From Ghiorsea sp. (lineage in GTDB: Bacteria > Pseudomonadota > Zetaproteobacteria > Mariprofundales > Mariprofundaceae), in the NCBI GenBank assembly GCA_021772875.1, contig JAJFLD010000161.1, positions 1-22,906 on the forward strand: 22,906 nucleotides of DNA, given 5' to 3'. The translations under genes and the position numbers were made by a program. This document shows positions 1 to 7,791 of the stretch, piece after piece (within the stretch, counting starts at the first letter, position 1; the number at the start of each line of letters is the position of its first letter). The notes under the pieces were generated by a model, which was not told the DNA's origin, did not search any database, and saw nothing but the letters and a program-made list of their open reading frames with translations.

Positions 1-2
1 CC

Positions 3-122
3 AACTTTGCTTACGTGGTGATTTTGGCGGGTGGGCTGATGGGCATTTCGTTTGGGATGCAAATTGTTGTTTCGCTTTATCAAATGTGGTTTTCAAAAGA
101 AGCTTCTCACAGAGAAGAGTAA
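3..122 (+). CDS. C-terminal end of an integral membrane protein (5' truncated)
   Basis: An open frame enters from the left edge and stops at TAA 120-122, giving 39 visible residues. They form one strongly hydrophobic glycine-rich helix (VVILAGGLMGISFGMQIVV) followed by a short polar tail rich in K, E, H and R, as expected for the last membrane helix and cytoplasmic tail of a polytopic protein. The next gene starts 13 bases later behind an AAGGAG ribosome site that begins directly at this stop, so the two are probably co-transcribed. Pairing with a periplasmic cytochrome c would fit a respiratory membrane subunit, but too little is visible to name the family. Confidence 0.6.
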   Translation, partial: NFAYVVILAGGLMGISFGMQIVVSLYQMWFSKEASHREE

Positions 123-135
123 AAAGGAGTACGAT

Positions 136-432
136 ATGAAAAAAATAATGCAAATTTTAATGGCTTTGGCAGCTCTTGGCTTACTTTCTTCACCTGCAAT
201 GGCATCGGATGTTCCTGATGCAGCGAATTTATTTAATAAAAAATGCAAAATGTGCCATGCCATGGATAAGAAAAAAGTAGGGCCAGCAGTTAATGGTATG
301 AATGTTGATGCAACTGTATTGCGCGATACAATCACCCAAGGTCGCAAAACCATGCCAGAATTTGGACATAGATTATCAGCTGAAGAGATTGATGCTTTGG
401 TTGTGCTGATTCAAGACAATCACGCAAAATAA
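136..432 (+). CDS. Small periplasmic monoheme cytochrome c (class I)
   Basis: Predicted 98-residue exported electron carrier. I choose ATG 136 because an AAGGAG ribosome site lies just before it and it opens a classic Sec signal peptide (MKK, hydrophobic core, cleavage after AMA at about residue 23); the frame itself extends back to 52 without signal-like sequence. The mature protein of about 75 residues has one heme-attachment motif, CKMCH (C37, C40, H41), and a likely distal axial Met73 in TMPEF near a C-terminal helix. This is the layout of small class I cytochromes such as the c5/c553 type. It probably shuttles electrons between membrane complexes in the periplasm; the truncated membrane gene just upstream may encode its partner. 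Exact donor and acceptor cannot be read from sequence. Confidence 0.85.
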   Translation: MKKIMQILMALAALGLLSSPAMASDVPDAANLFNKKCKMCHAMDKKKVGPAVNGMNVDATVLRDTITQGRKTMPEFGHRLSAEEIDALVVLIQDNHAK

Positions 433-483
433 ACCAAAAATAGCGCACCCGTAATTGCGGTGTGATGTTAAGGAAGTTACATT

Positions 484-1905
484 TTGGAAACGACTGAAAA
501 TAATGGTCGCGCTTCCCGTTTGGGTGGCGCAGACCTTTTTGACTTAGCTTTAATTAAAAAACATGATAAAGCAGGGCCGCGTTATACATCCTATCCAACT
601 GCGCCTATGTTTCATGATGGCATTGGCTCAGCGGTTTATGCTGAAACACTTAAAAAAGTGGCTTTGGATGATGCGCCGCTGTCTTTATATATACATATCC
701 CTTTTTGTAATACCGTTTGTTATTATTGTGGCTGCAATAAAATTGTAACCAAACAATATGGGCGGGCAGCACCGTATTTAGAATTGTTATTTAAAGAGAT
801 AGATGCCGTGGCTGATTTGGTTGGCAACGCACGCCCTGTGACCCAGCTTCATTTTGGTGGTGGCACGCCCACATTCCTTAATGATGAACAAATCAGAGCA
901 TTGATGACAAAGCTTCGTGAGCGGTTTCATCTTGTTGCTGATGATTTGGCAGAATATAGCATTGAAATGGATCCACGCGAATGCACCCCTGCAACGGTTA
1001 AAACATTACGCGAAGTTGGTTTCAATCGCATGAGCATGGGTGTTCAAGATTTTGATCCTTTGGTGCAAAAGGCAGTGAATCGCATTCAAAGTAAGGACGT
1101 GACGCTGAGTGTGTTGAAGGATGCGCGACGTGAGGGTTTTAAATCAATGAACATCGATTTGATGTATGGTCTGCCACATCAAACGGTAGAAACATTTGAT
1201 GCAACACTGAATCAAATCATTGCCTTTAACCCAGACCGCATTGCTTTATTTAATTATGCCCATTTGCCAGAAATGTTTATGCCGCAGCGGCGCATTGATG
1301 AATCAGCCATGCCAAGCGCCCAAGAGAAATTAAATATTCTTGAGCATAGCATCAATAAATTGATTGATGCAGGTTACGTATTTATCGGCATGGATCACTT
1401 TGCTAAACCCACGGATGAACTGACCCTGGCCCAGCAAGAAGGTAAACTTTATCGTAATTTCCAAGGTTATTCGACACAAGCTGATTGTGATTTGATAGGT
1501 CTTGGTTTGACTTCAATTGGTTATGTGGGTGGGTGTTTCTTCCAAAATCATAAAGAAATGGATGTTTATGCTGATTCTATCACAGCCCATGGTTTGGCCG
1601 TTTTTCGTGGTTATGTTTTGTCGCCAGAGGATCATTTAAGGCGAGCGGTGATTATGCGTTTGATGTGTGCATTTGCGCTTGATTTCAAACAAATCGAACG
1701 TGAGTTTGATATTGAATTTAAAACACATTTTGCTGATGCCTTGCTGGATTTAAAAGCCATGGCAGAAGATGGTCTGTTGAACTTATCAGCACATGGGCTT
1801 GAAGTGTTGCCAGCAGGCCGATTGATGATTCGTAATGTTGCGATGGTTTTTGATGAACATTTGCGTGAACAAAGAAAAGCATCAAATTTTTCAAAGGTGT
1901 TGTGA
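484..1905 (+). CDS. hemN: Oxygen-independent coproporphyrinogen III oxidase (radical SAM)
   Basis: HemN converts coproporphyrinogen III to protoporphyrinogen IX in heme synthesis without oxygen, using S-adenosylmethionine and a 4Fe-4S cluster in the cytoplasm. The 473-residue product matches the family length (E. coli about 457). Visible signatures are PRYTSYPTA near residue 32, the radical-SAM cysteines in CNTVCYYCGC (C75, C79, C82, with C84 following), and the glycine-rich SAM-binding segment FGGGTPTF near residue 125. The start is TTG 484, placed 7 bases after AGGAAG (471-476); no ATG fits better. The stop overlaps the next gene as TGATG. An anaerobic-type enzyme suits microaerobic life and would supply heme for the cytochrome encoded just upstream, although that functional link is inference. 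Confidence 0.95.
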   Translation: METTENNGRASRLGGADLFDLALIKKHDKAGPRYTSYPTAPMFHDGIGSAVYAETLKKVALDDAPLSLYIHIPFCNTVCYYCGCNKIVTKQYGRAAPYLELLFKEIDAVADLVGNARPVTQLHFGGGTPTFLNDEQIRALMTKLRERFHLVADDLAEYSIEMDPRECTPATVKTLREVGFNRMSMGVQDFDPLVQKAVNRIQSKDVTLSVLKDARREGFKSMNIDLMYGLPHQTVETFDATLNQIIAFNPDRIALFNYAHLPEMFMPQRRIDESAMPSAQEKLNILEHSINKLIDAGYVFIGMDHFAKPTDELTLAQQEGKLYRNFQGYSTQADCDLIGLGLTSIGYVGGCFFQNHKEMDVYADSITAHGLAVFRGYVLSPEDHLRRAVIMRLMCAFALDFKQIEREFDIEFKTHFADALLDLKAMAEDGLLNLSAHGLEVLPAGRLMIRNVAMVFDEHLREQRKASNFSKVL

Positions 1906-2414
1906 TGGCAGAAATTATTATTCCAGAACCAGAGCGCTTTGGCAGCGAAGCTTATGTTTCAGTGCTTGAAGAAACTGACAGTGCATTGGTGTGTACATTT
2001 AAGGCAAATGCTTTGCATACCATGCAAGATATAGCGCAAGCGGGTTATCCTGATGAGATTTGTGGGTTGCTGATAGGCTTAAATAGAGGCCAAGGCTGGG
2101 AAGTTTCAGAAGTTCGCCAAGTTGAAAACATCAACAAAGAACGTGCAGCAGATCGTTTTCAGCTTGATCCGGCAGGTTATCAAGCCATTGATAGCGAACT
2201 CAGAGGCAGCGGGAATGAGATCATTGGTGTTTTTCATTCTCACCCTGATTGCCCTGCTAGGCCATCACCCACAGACTTAAGTAATGCTTGGGAAGGTTTT
2301 GTTTACCCTATTGTTAGCGTCTGTAAAGGACAGGTTGCTGAAGTCAATTGTTGGATTGTTACGGATGAAGTGAGTTGCGGGGGTCGCTTTCAAAGGTTGC
2401 CTCATCAAGCTTAA
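1905..2414 (+). CDS. JAMM/MPN-domain (M67-type) metallopeptidase-like protein
   Basis: A 169-residue cytoplasmic protein carrying the complete JAMM zinc-protease signature: Glu51 in PDEICGLL, the HSH pair H111/H113, then S121 and D124 in HPDCPARPSPTD. This E...HxH...SxxD arrangement is the catalytic set of bacterial Mov34/MPN/PAD-1 proteins, some of which trim C-terminal extensions from ubiquitin-like sulfur-carrier proteins. No ThiS/MoaD-like carrier or cysteine synthase is encoded nearby, so the substrate is unknown. ATG 1905 overlaps the hemN stop by one base (TGATG), indicating translational coupling; a GTG one codon earlier is possible. Residues 1-30 before the domain are acidic and unrecognised. 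The hydrolase fold call is firm; the biological role is open. Confidence 0.85.
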   Translation: MAEIIIPEPERFGSEAYVSVLEETDSALVCTFKANALHTMQDIAQAGYPDEICGLLIGLNRGQGWEVSEVRQVENINKERAADRFQLDPAGYQAIDSELRGSGNEIIGVFHSHPDCPARPSPTDLSNAWEGFVYPIVSVCKGQVAEVNCWIVTDEVSCGGRFQRLPHQA

Positions 2415-2430
2415 CTCTTATGCTTTGCAC

Positions 2431-4209
2431 ATGAGACTCAATATATTATACATGTTCGCCTTGCTGGTATTGATTTCAGGATGTGCATCATCGCCTAAGC
2501 TTCAGCAAGAATCACCAGACCAACACAAAACGGTAGCAGAGCCGACAAAACAAGTACCTATTGTTTTAGATCATATGGATGCGCAGTTTTTATATTTGGC
2601 AGCTCAGCAATCTTTAGGCAATAATCAACCTGTGCTTGCCATGCGCTTTTTTAAAGCCTTGGTTAAAAAAGACCCCGAAGCAGCCGAACCACGCCTAGCT
2701 TTGGTGGATTTGTTGTTAAGTTCGGGTCATGGTAAACAAATTAAAGAAGCACAAAGTTTTATGGATGCTATGCCAGAGGCAGCTGTTGCTAGCTTAGAAG
2801 GTGAGCAATTATCACGTTATGAATTGCTTTATGCGCGTAGCTTGATGGCCAATGACCATGCCGAAAAAGCCATGTTACTATTGGAAAAATTGCTTCAAAG
2901 TCATCCTGAAAATATACAAGTTCGCATGTTGCTCGTACGCTTATATGCAGTAAATAAAGATTATACCAGAGCGCATGTTTTACTCAAAGAAGGATTGGCT
3001 CTGCACAAAGACTTGCCATTGCAACAGATGCAGGTTCAACTTTATCTACAGCAGGGTTTTGTTAAGAAAGCCGACAAACGCCTAGCTGCCATGCAAAAAG
3101 AATACCCGGAAATTGAAAACATTGTGTTACAACGCAGCCAGCTTGCAGAGAAGCAAGGCAGCTTTGTGAAAGCTCAAGCATTGTTGCAGTTGTTTATTGA
3201 TGACCATCCCGATACTGCGTTACAGTCTTATGAGATGCTGGGTGGCGTGTTTGTGCGTCAAGACAGATTGGATGAAGCTGTTCTTGTTTATCAGCGTCTT
3301 CTGCCGCTGACGGCAGGTTCGGCTGATGTGTTGATGACATTAGGAAAGTTGTATTACCAACAGCGCGATTACGGCAAAGCAAAAGAATATTTTCAGCAAA
3401 CAGTCGCTCAACTTACGCCACAAAAAGAAACAGGGCTTATCTCCAATGAGCAAGCCACAGCATTATTTTACTTGGGCGCAAGCCTTGAAGCATCGCATCA
3501 CTGGCAAGAGGCTGTGCCTGAATATGAAAAAATAGGGGCTAAGCACAGCTTATATTTAGATGCCCAGTTGCGTTTGGTGAGCATTGATTTAAATCAAAAG
3601 AAATTTTTTCAAGCTGAAGAACGTTTGAAAAAACTCAAAGCCTCGTATGGCGATGAGCTTGGTGTATATGAGATGTTATCGAGTTTAAGATTGCAGCAAG
3701 AGCGTTATCAAGATGTGATTACTGAATCTGAGAAAGCTTTGGATAAAGGTTTTTCTCAAGCCTTGTTATTTAATCGCGCTATTGCCTTTGAACATTTGAA
3801 AGCATTTGAAAAATTGGACGCCACATTAGATGTTTTACTCAAAGTAAAACCTGATGATGCCGAAGCATTGAATTTTTATGGTTATAGCTTGGCTGATCGT
3901 GGGGTGCGTTTACAAGATGCGCAAACCATGGTTGAAGAAGCTTTGAAAGTGAAACCCGATGATGGGTATTATTTGGATTCTTTGGCTTGGGTTTATTTTA
4001 AACAAAAAGCATACAACAAGGCGCTTAAGACACAGTTGCGCGCTGTAGATTTGATCCAAGGTGATGCCGTGATGCTAGAACACCTTGGCGATATTTATTG
4101 GCAAGATAAAAAGCCCGAGCTTGCACGTAAATCATGGCAAAAAGCTATTGAGCTGGGACATAAACAAGCCGAAAAGGTCAAGCTGAAAATCGAACACGGT
4201 TTGATGTGA
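2431..4209 (+). CDS. TPR-repeat lipoprotein
   Basis: A predicted lipoprotein of about 593 residues made almost entirely of tetratricopeptide repeats. The N-terminus is a lipoprotein signal with lipobox LISGC, then a polar linker, then helical pairs such as 'A..LLEKLLQSHPENIQVRMLL' through to a C-terminal 'A.KSWQKAIELG' unit. It resembles the large TPR lipoprotein encoded beside lolB-ispE-prs in Pseudomonas. TPRs imply protein-protein scaffolding at the inner face of the outer membrane or in the periplasm; no catalytic motif is present. The start is uncertain: ATG 2431 is chosen, TTG 2425 and ATG 2452 are in frame, and none has a clear ribosome site. Its last codons overlap the following lolB-like gene by 4 bases (GTGA). 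Confidence 0.85.
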   Translation: MRLNILYMFALLVLISGCASSPKLQQESPDQHKTVAEPTKQVPIVLDHMDAQFLYLAAQQSLGNNQPVLAMRFFKALVKKDPEAAEPRLALVDLLLSSGHGKQIKEAQSFMDAMPEAAVASLEGEQLSRYELLYARSLMANDHAEKAMLLLEKLLQSHPENIQVRMLLVRLYAVNKDYTRAHVLLKEGLALHKDLPLQQMQVQLYLQQGFVKKADKRLAAMQKEYPEIENIVLQRSQLAEKQGSFVKAQALLQLFIDDHPDTALQSYEMLGGVFVRQDRLDEAVLVYQRLLPLTAGSADVLMTLGKLYYQQRDYGKAKEYFQQTVAQLTPQKETGLISNEQATALFYLGASLEASHHWQEAVPEYEKIGAKHSLYLDAQLRLVSIDLNQKKFFQAEERLKKLKASYGDELGVYEMLSSLRLQQERYQDVITESEKALDKGFSQALLFNRAIAFEHLKAFEKLDATLDVLLKVKPDDAEALNFYGYSLADRGVRLQDAQTMVEEALKVKPDDGYYLDSLAWVYFKQKAYNKALKTQLRAVDLIQGDAVMLEHLGDIYWQDKKPELARKSWQKAIELGHKQAEKVKLKIEHGLM

Positions 4210-4718
4210 GAAAAATTATTGTTGGTGGGTTGCTGCTGTTGATACTAACCGCGTGTGCCAAACATCATACTGCTCCAGTTAACTTCATTCCTAAAACCAC
4301 ATTCTCTGGGCGTTTGCTGGTCATGGATCCTAAACACCGCTTTCAAGTAGAAATAGATTGGCAGACCAATAAGAAAAAGGGTGAGCTTAGGCTTACACAT
4401 GCATTGTCAGGGCGGGTGGTTCACGTGACGTGGCAGGGTAAAAAAATGTTTTGGCGTGATAATGAGGCGATGTTGGCGTGGCAACCTTTGTCAGAGGCGA
4501 GACTGCGTGAGATGGGTGTTATTCTTCCTCCATGGACCTTAGCCAAGGTTTTTCAAGGTGATTACCCTCAATCTATGCATAGTAAAGATGGTCGTTTATG
4601 GAAAGGTCACTGGGGTGCCGTTGAGCTAGAAATACGTTGGGCAAGTGAACAGCAGCGGGTGGCTTTGGTAGATTTTAAACGCGGTAATCGAGCAGTGGTT
4701 ATATTTGATGAGCCATAA
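4206..4718 (+). CDS. lolB: LolB-like outer-membrane lipoprotein
   Basis: A 170-residue predicted lipoprotein with a short basic N-terminus, hydrophobic core and lipobox LTAC (Cys17). The mature part reads as alternating beta strands (FSGRLLVMD, RFQVEIDWQ, GELRLTHAL, VHVTWQGKKMFWRD), ending in VALVDFKRGNRAVVI, consistent with the open barrel of LolB, the outer-membrane receptor that accepts lipoproteins from LolA. It is shorter than E. coli LolB (about 207), so sequence alone gives a moderate call; the position directly before ispE is the conserved lolB slot and strengthens it. The start is GTG 4206, overlapping the previous stop as GTGA; its own stop lies 11 bases inside ispE. All three genes appear translationally coupled. 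Confidence 0.7.
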   Translation: MRKIIVGGLLLLILTACAKHHTAPVNFIPKTTFSGRLLVMDPKHRFQVEIDWQTNKKKGELRLTHALSGRVVHVTWQGKKMFWRDNEAMLAWQPLSEARLREMGVILPPWTLAKVFQGDYPQSMHSKDGRLWKGHWGAVELEIRWASEQQRVALVDFKRGNRAVVIFDEP

Positions 4719-5604
4719 GTATGCTGCCCCGGCAAAGGTGAATTTACATCTTGCTGTTACTCGCACCCGTGAAGATGGTTACCATGAATTAGACACCAGT
4801 TTTGTGTACGTCGATGTGGGTGATACTTTAACCATCAAATCAGCAGATGATTTGCATGTGCGGTGTAGCGATGAATCATTAGATGGCGAACAGAATTTAG
4901 TTTACCAAGTCTTAAAAGCCTTTGGTCAGAAGTTTCAGACTAAGTTTCAGTTTAATTTAGGTTTGGATGTGTTTATTGAAAAAAAACTACCATCCCAAGC
5001 GGGCTTGGGGGGCGGTTCATCCGATGCGGCGACAGCTTTGATGGTTGCCAATGTGTTATGGGGTATTGATTGTAGTAAAGAAGAGTTGATTGCATTTGCA
5101 ACCCCTTTTGGCGCAGATATACCGTGTTTCCTTTTTGGCCAAGCAAGTATGGCCAAGGGTGTGGGTGAAAACCTGCTGCCATATACAGAAGAAATTCCAA
5201 CCCAGTTTGTGGTCTTGGCTTGGCCTGGTGTAGGGGTGTCAACGGCTAAAGCATTTGCACATTTTGATGAAAATAAATTTCATGCGTTGACGGACGAAAA
5301 AGCAGCCGCTAAAGTGCGCGCCCGTTCGGATGATGGGAGTTTTGAGTTGGGTTTTAATGACTTGGAGCAAAGCGCCATTTCATTATGTTCTCCACTAGCT
5401 ATGCTATTGCAGAGTATGCGTGAAAAATCTGATCGGGCATGGATGAGTGGGAGTGGTTCTGCTTGTGTTGCGCTCTGCGACTCATCTAAACAAGCTGAAG
5501 AGCTTGTGGGCTTCTTGCAAGAAGAAGCACTGGCAGCATGGGTGCATATAGGACATTTTGTTCTAAAACATCCATTGCAAAGTAAGAATGATATTGGGGC
5601 GTAG
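4708..5604 (+). CDS. ispE: 4-diphosphocytidyl-2-C-methyl-D-erythritol kinase
   Basis: IspE phosphorylates CDP-methylerythritol with ATP in the non-mevalonate route to isoprenoids, a cytoplasmic step feeding ubiquinone and undecaprenyl phosphate. The 298-residue product shows the GHMP-kinase hallmarks: AKVNLHLAV at 9-17, the ATP-binding glycine loop GLGGGSSDA at 99-107, FGADIPCFL and the C-terminal WMSGSGSACV. Length is close to E. coli IspE (283). ATG 4708 is preferred over TTG 4705; it overlaps the lolB-like gene by 11 bases. The 3' end is unusual: the last three codons, including the TAG, are part of the tRNA-Gln gene, so IspE ends in a tRNA-dictated Gly-Ala. Confidence 0.96.
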   Translation: MSHKYAAPAKVNLHLAVTRTREDGYHELDTSFVYVDVGDTLTIKSADDLHVRCSDESLDGEQNLVYQVLKAFGQKFQTKFQFNLGLDVFIEKKLPSQAGLGGGSSDAATALMVANVLWGIDCSKEELIAFATPFGADIPCFLFGQASMAKGVGENLLPYTEEIPTQFVVLAWPGVGVSTAKAFAHFDENKFHALTDEKAAAKVRARSDDGSFELGFNDLEQSAISLCSPLAMLLQSMREKSDRAWMSGSGSACVALCDSSKQAEELVGFLQEEALAAWVHIGHFVLKHPLQSKNDIGA

Positions 5605-5669
5605 CCAAGCGGTAAGGCAGCGGGTTTTGATCCCGTCATGCGCAGGTTCGAATCCTGCCGCCCCAGCCA
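5595..5669 (+). tRNA. tRNA-Gln (anticodon UUG)
   Basis: A 75-base cloverleaf with CCA encoded. The acceptor stem TGGGGCG pairs perfectly with CGCCCCA, followed by discriminator G and CCA (5667-5669). T8-A9 follow the acceptor stem; the D arm contains AAGCGGTAAG; the anticodon stem GCGGG/CCCGT encloses the loop TTTTGAT with anticodon TTG; and the T arm is GCAGG-TTCGAAT-CCTGC. It lies between ispE and prs, as in many gammaproteobacteria. The first 10 bases overlap the ispE coding sequence, and prs begins 40 bases later, so processing of this tRNA probably cuts a transcript that also carries ispE and/or prs. Confidence 0.97.
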
Positions 5670-5709
5670 TTTATGTGAACCATGTCGTTGAGACGGAGGA
5701 ATTGTTCTG

Positions 5710-6663
5710 ATGGACAATGATAAAAAGTTTCGCCTGTTCTCAGGGACATCAAATCCAAAGTTAACCCAACACGTTTGTGAACATCTTGAAATACCTGCCG
5801 GTGAGATGTTTATTCAAAGTTTCTCCGATGGAGAAATTTTCCTTCAATACCAAGAGACCATTCGTGGGCTGGATATTTTCTTTTTACAAAGTACTTCCGT
5901 ACCTGCCAATGACAATTTGATGGAACTATTGATTGCCATTGATGCTGCAAAACGTGCATCGGCCAAACAAATTTGTGCGGTTATGCCATATTTTGGCTAT
6001 GCAAGGCAAGACAGGAAAAGCGCGGGTAGAACACCGATTTCGGCTAAATTGGTTGCAGATATGTTAACCACGGCAGGTGTAACGCGGGTACTTACGATGG
6101 ACTTGCACGCAACGCAAATTCAAGGTTTTTTCAATATCCCTGTAGATAATATTTTTGCAGCACCGCTCTTTTCCAAAGATATTCTTAGCCTTAATCATAA
6201 TATTGATGATGTTATTGTTGTTTCACCCGATGTTGGTGGTGTTGTTCGTGCACGAGCCTTGGCGAAAAAGTTGCATGTTGATATTGCTATCGTAGATAAA
6301 CGTCGCCCTGCTCCGAATGTGGCGAAAGTGATGAATATTATTGGTGATGTTGAAGGCAAGCATTGTATTCTTGTGGATGATATCGTTGATACTGCAGGCA
6401 CCATTTGTAATGCAGCAGATGCATTGATGGAACGTGGCGCAACAAAAGTAACAGCGTATGCAACACATGGTGTGTTATCAGGCCCTGCAGCAGAGCGTAT
6501 TGCCGCTTCGAGCATGCATGAGTTGGTAATTACGGATAGTATCGCACAACCGCAAGCTATTTTGGATATAGGCAAAGTACGCGTTTTATCTATTGGTTCG
6601 TTGATGGGTGAAGCCATTATGCGGATTTATGATGCCCGCTCAATCAGTAGCTTATACAACTGA
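5710..6663 (+). CDS. prs: Ribose-phosphate pyrophosphokinase (PRPP synthetase)
   Basis: Prs transfers pyrophosphate from ATP to ribose 5-phosphate, making PRPP for nucleotide, histidine, tryptophan and NAD synthesis in the cytoplasm. The 317 residues match the class I enzyme (E. coli 315). Clear family segments are FSDGEIFLQYQE, VMPYFGYARQDRK, the metal- and ATP-binding DLHATQIQGFF, the ribose-5-phosphate region VSPDVGGVVRA, and the PRPP loop ILVDDIVDTAGT. ATG 5710 follows GGAGGA (5695-5700) by 9 bases. The usual followers rplY and pth are not next to it; lpxC comes instead, after 129 bases. No convincing intrinsic terminator was found directly after the stop. Confidence 0.97.
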   Translation: MDNDKKFRLFSGTSNPKLTQHVCEHLEIPAGEMFIQSFSDGEIFLQYQETIRGLDIFFLQSTSVPANDNLMELLIAIDAAKRASAKQICAVMPYFGYARQDRKSAGRTPISAKLVADMLTTAGVTRVLTMDLHATQIQGFFNIPVDNIFAAPLFSKDILSLNHNIDDVIVVSPDVGGVVRARALAKKLHVDIAIVDKRRPAPNVAKVMNIIGDVEGKHCILVDDIVDTAGTICNAADALMERGATKVTAYATHGVLSGPAAERIAASSMHELVITDSIAQPQAILDIGKVRVLSIGSLMGEAIMRIYDARSISSLYN

Positions 6664-6735
6664 TTCTTCCCCTCCAGCTTTTCTTTTTGAAAAATTCAAC
6701 TATACTTCAAACGTTTTCATACTATTTTAATGTGA

Positions 6736-6767
6736 TTATCTTTACGCTTGTAAGCTGTAAGTGATAA
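6736..6767. repeat. Imperfect inverted repeat upstream of lpxC
   Basis: TTATC...GATAA, TTAC...GTAA and GCT...AGC nest around a short centre, giving about 12 paired positions with small bulges. It has no following T run, so it does not look like an intrinsic terminator for prs. It overlaps the putative lpxC promoter and could be an operator, or chance. Confidence 0.4.
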
Positions 6768-6768
6768 T
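6741..6768 (+). promoter_or_regulatory. Putative sigma-70 promoter of lpxC
   Basis: A -35-like TTTACG (6741-6746) and a -10 GATAAT (6763-6768) are separated by 16 bases, which would start transcription near 6775 and leave a leader of about 18 bases before ATG 6793. The elements match consensus at 4/6 and 5/6. The spacer coincides with an imperfect inverted repeat (6736-6767). Chosen by eye only. Confidence 0.4.
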
Positions 6769-6792
6769 ATATAAACTCCAAAGGAGCCGCTC

Positions 6793-7695
6793 ATGATCAA
6801 ACAACGAACACTTGACCATGCTATTCGATGCAGCGGAATTGGTCTTCATTCAGGGCGTAAAATTGAATTGGTTTTAAATCCAGCAGCTGTGGATACAGGC
6901 ATTGTTTTTGTGCGCAGTGATTTGGGTATTGAAATTAAAGGGCATGTAAGCTCTGTTGTGGATACCACATTGTGTACAACAATCGGACATGGTGAGGCAT
7001 CGATTTCAACTGTTGAACATATCATGTCTGCGCTTTCAGGTTTGGGCATTGATAATGCACGTATTGAAGTGGATGGTGCAGAAGTTCCCGTGATGGATGG
7101 TTCGGCATCACCGTTTATTTTCTTGATTCAGTGTGCAGGTATTGTTGAACAAAATGCAGTGAAAAAAGTACTGCGGATTAAAAAACGCGTAAGCATAGAA
7201 GATGGTAATAAATCATGTGCTTTATACCCTGCCTCAGGTTTCAGAGTTTCTTATTTGCTTGATTATGTTCACCCTTTATTATCCAATTGTAAGGTAAGTT
7301 TCGACTTTTCAAGACAGGCATATGCTCGCGAAGTTAGTCGTGCTCGTACCTTTGGTTTTATTCATGAGGTTGAAGCGTTGCAAAAGGCAGGCCTAGCTTT
7401 AGGTGGATCTATGGATAATGCAGTTGTGCTTGATAAGTATGGCGTGCTTAACGAAGGTGGTTTGCGTTATGCAGATGAATGTGCTCGCCATAAAGTTTTG
7501 GATACAGTAGGTGATTTGTTTCTAGCAGGTTATCCGATTGTGGGCGCCTTTGAAGGTGAGCGCAGCGGTCATGCGATGAATTGTCAGTTGGTTGAAGCTT
7601 TGCTTGCCGATGAATCTGCGTGGTCTATTGAAGAGCTAGAAGCACCAAAAACACAGCCTGAGCAGATTGACGCTTCTATTCCTGTATTAAGCTAA
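6793..7695 (+). CDS. lpxC: UDP-3-O-acyl-N-acetylglucosamine deacetylase
   Basis: LpxC is the zinc-dependent committed step of lipid A synthesis, removing acetate from UDP-3-O-acyl-GlcNAc in the cytoplasm. The 300-residue product matches the family (E. coli 305). Zinc ligands are visible as H76 in STVEHIMSAL, and H233 and D237 in ARHKVLDTVGDL; the general acid/base histidine is H260 in ERSGHAMN. The N-terminus TLDHAIRCSGIGLHSG and the loop VPVMDGSASPF are also typical. The start ATG 6793 follows AAGGAG (6781-6786) by 6 bases. Here lpxC lies away from the division cluster, between prs and ubiE, with its own probable promoter. Confidence 0.97.
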   Translation: MIKQRTLDHAIRCSGIGLHSGRKIELVLNPAAVDTGIVFVRSDLGIEIKGHVSSVVDTTLCTTIGHGEASISTVEHIMSALSGLGIDNARIEVDGAEVPVMDGSASPFIFLIQCAGIVEQNAVKKVLRIKKRVSIEDGNKSCALYPASGFRVSYLLDYVHPLLSNCKVSFDFSRQAYAREVSRARTFGFIHEVEALQKAGLALGGSMDNAVVLDKYGVLNEGGLRYADECARHKVLDTVGDLFLAGYPIVGAFEGERSGHAMNCQLVEALLADESAWSIEELEAPKTQPEQIDASIPVLS

Positions 7696-7791
7696 ATCTT
7701 TTGGTTCAGATGACATGGTCATCGCAACGTCATTACAGTAGAAATACGATTATAGTCAACAACGCTGTTGTTCAGTGGTACGCTTTGCCGT

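Noticed and set aside
444..465. Small inverted repeat CGCACC/GGTGTG between the cytochrome and hemN as a terminator.
   Set aside because: It includes a G-T pair, and no T tract follows; the gap is only 51 bases.
5280..5717. A 145-codon open frame on the - strand across the ispE end, tRNA and prs start.
   Set aside because: It runs antisense through a clear tRNA and two well-supported genes; its translation shows no family signature.
6687..6699. TTGAA-AAA-TTCAA repeat after prs as a terminator.
   Set aside because: The stem is short and AT-only apart from one pair, and no T run follows the second arm.
7758..7772. Perfect hairpin AACAAC-GCT-GTTGTT between lpxC and ubiE as a terminator.
   Set aside because: No T run follows it, the loop is only three bases and the stem is AT-rich; it could be chance.
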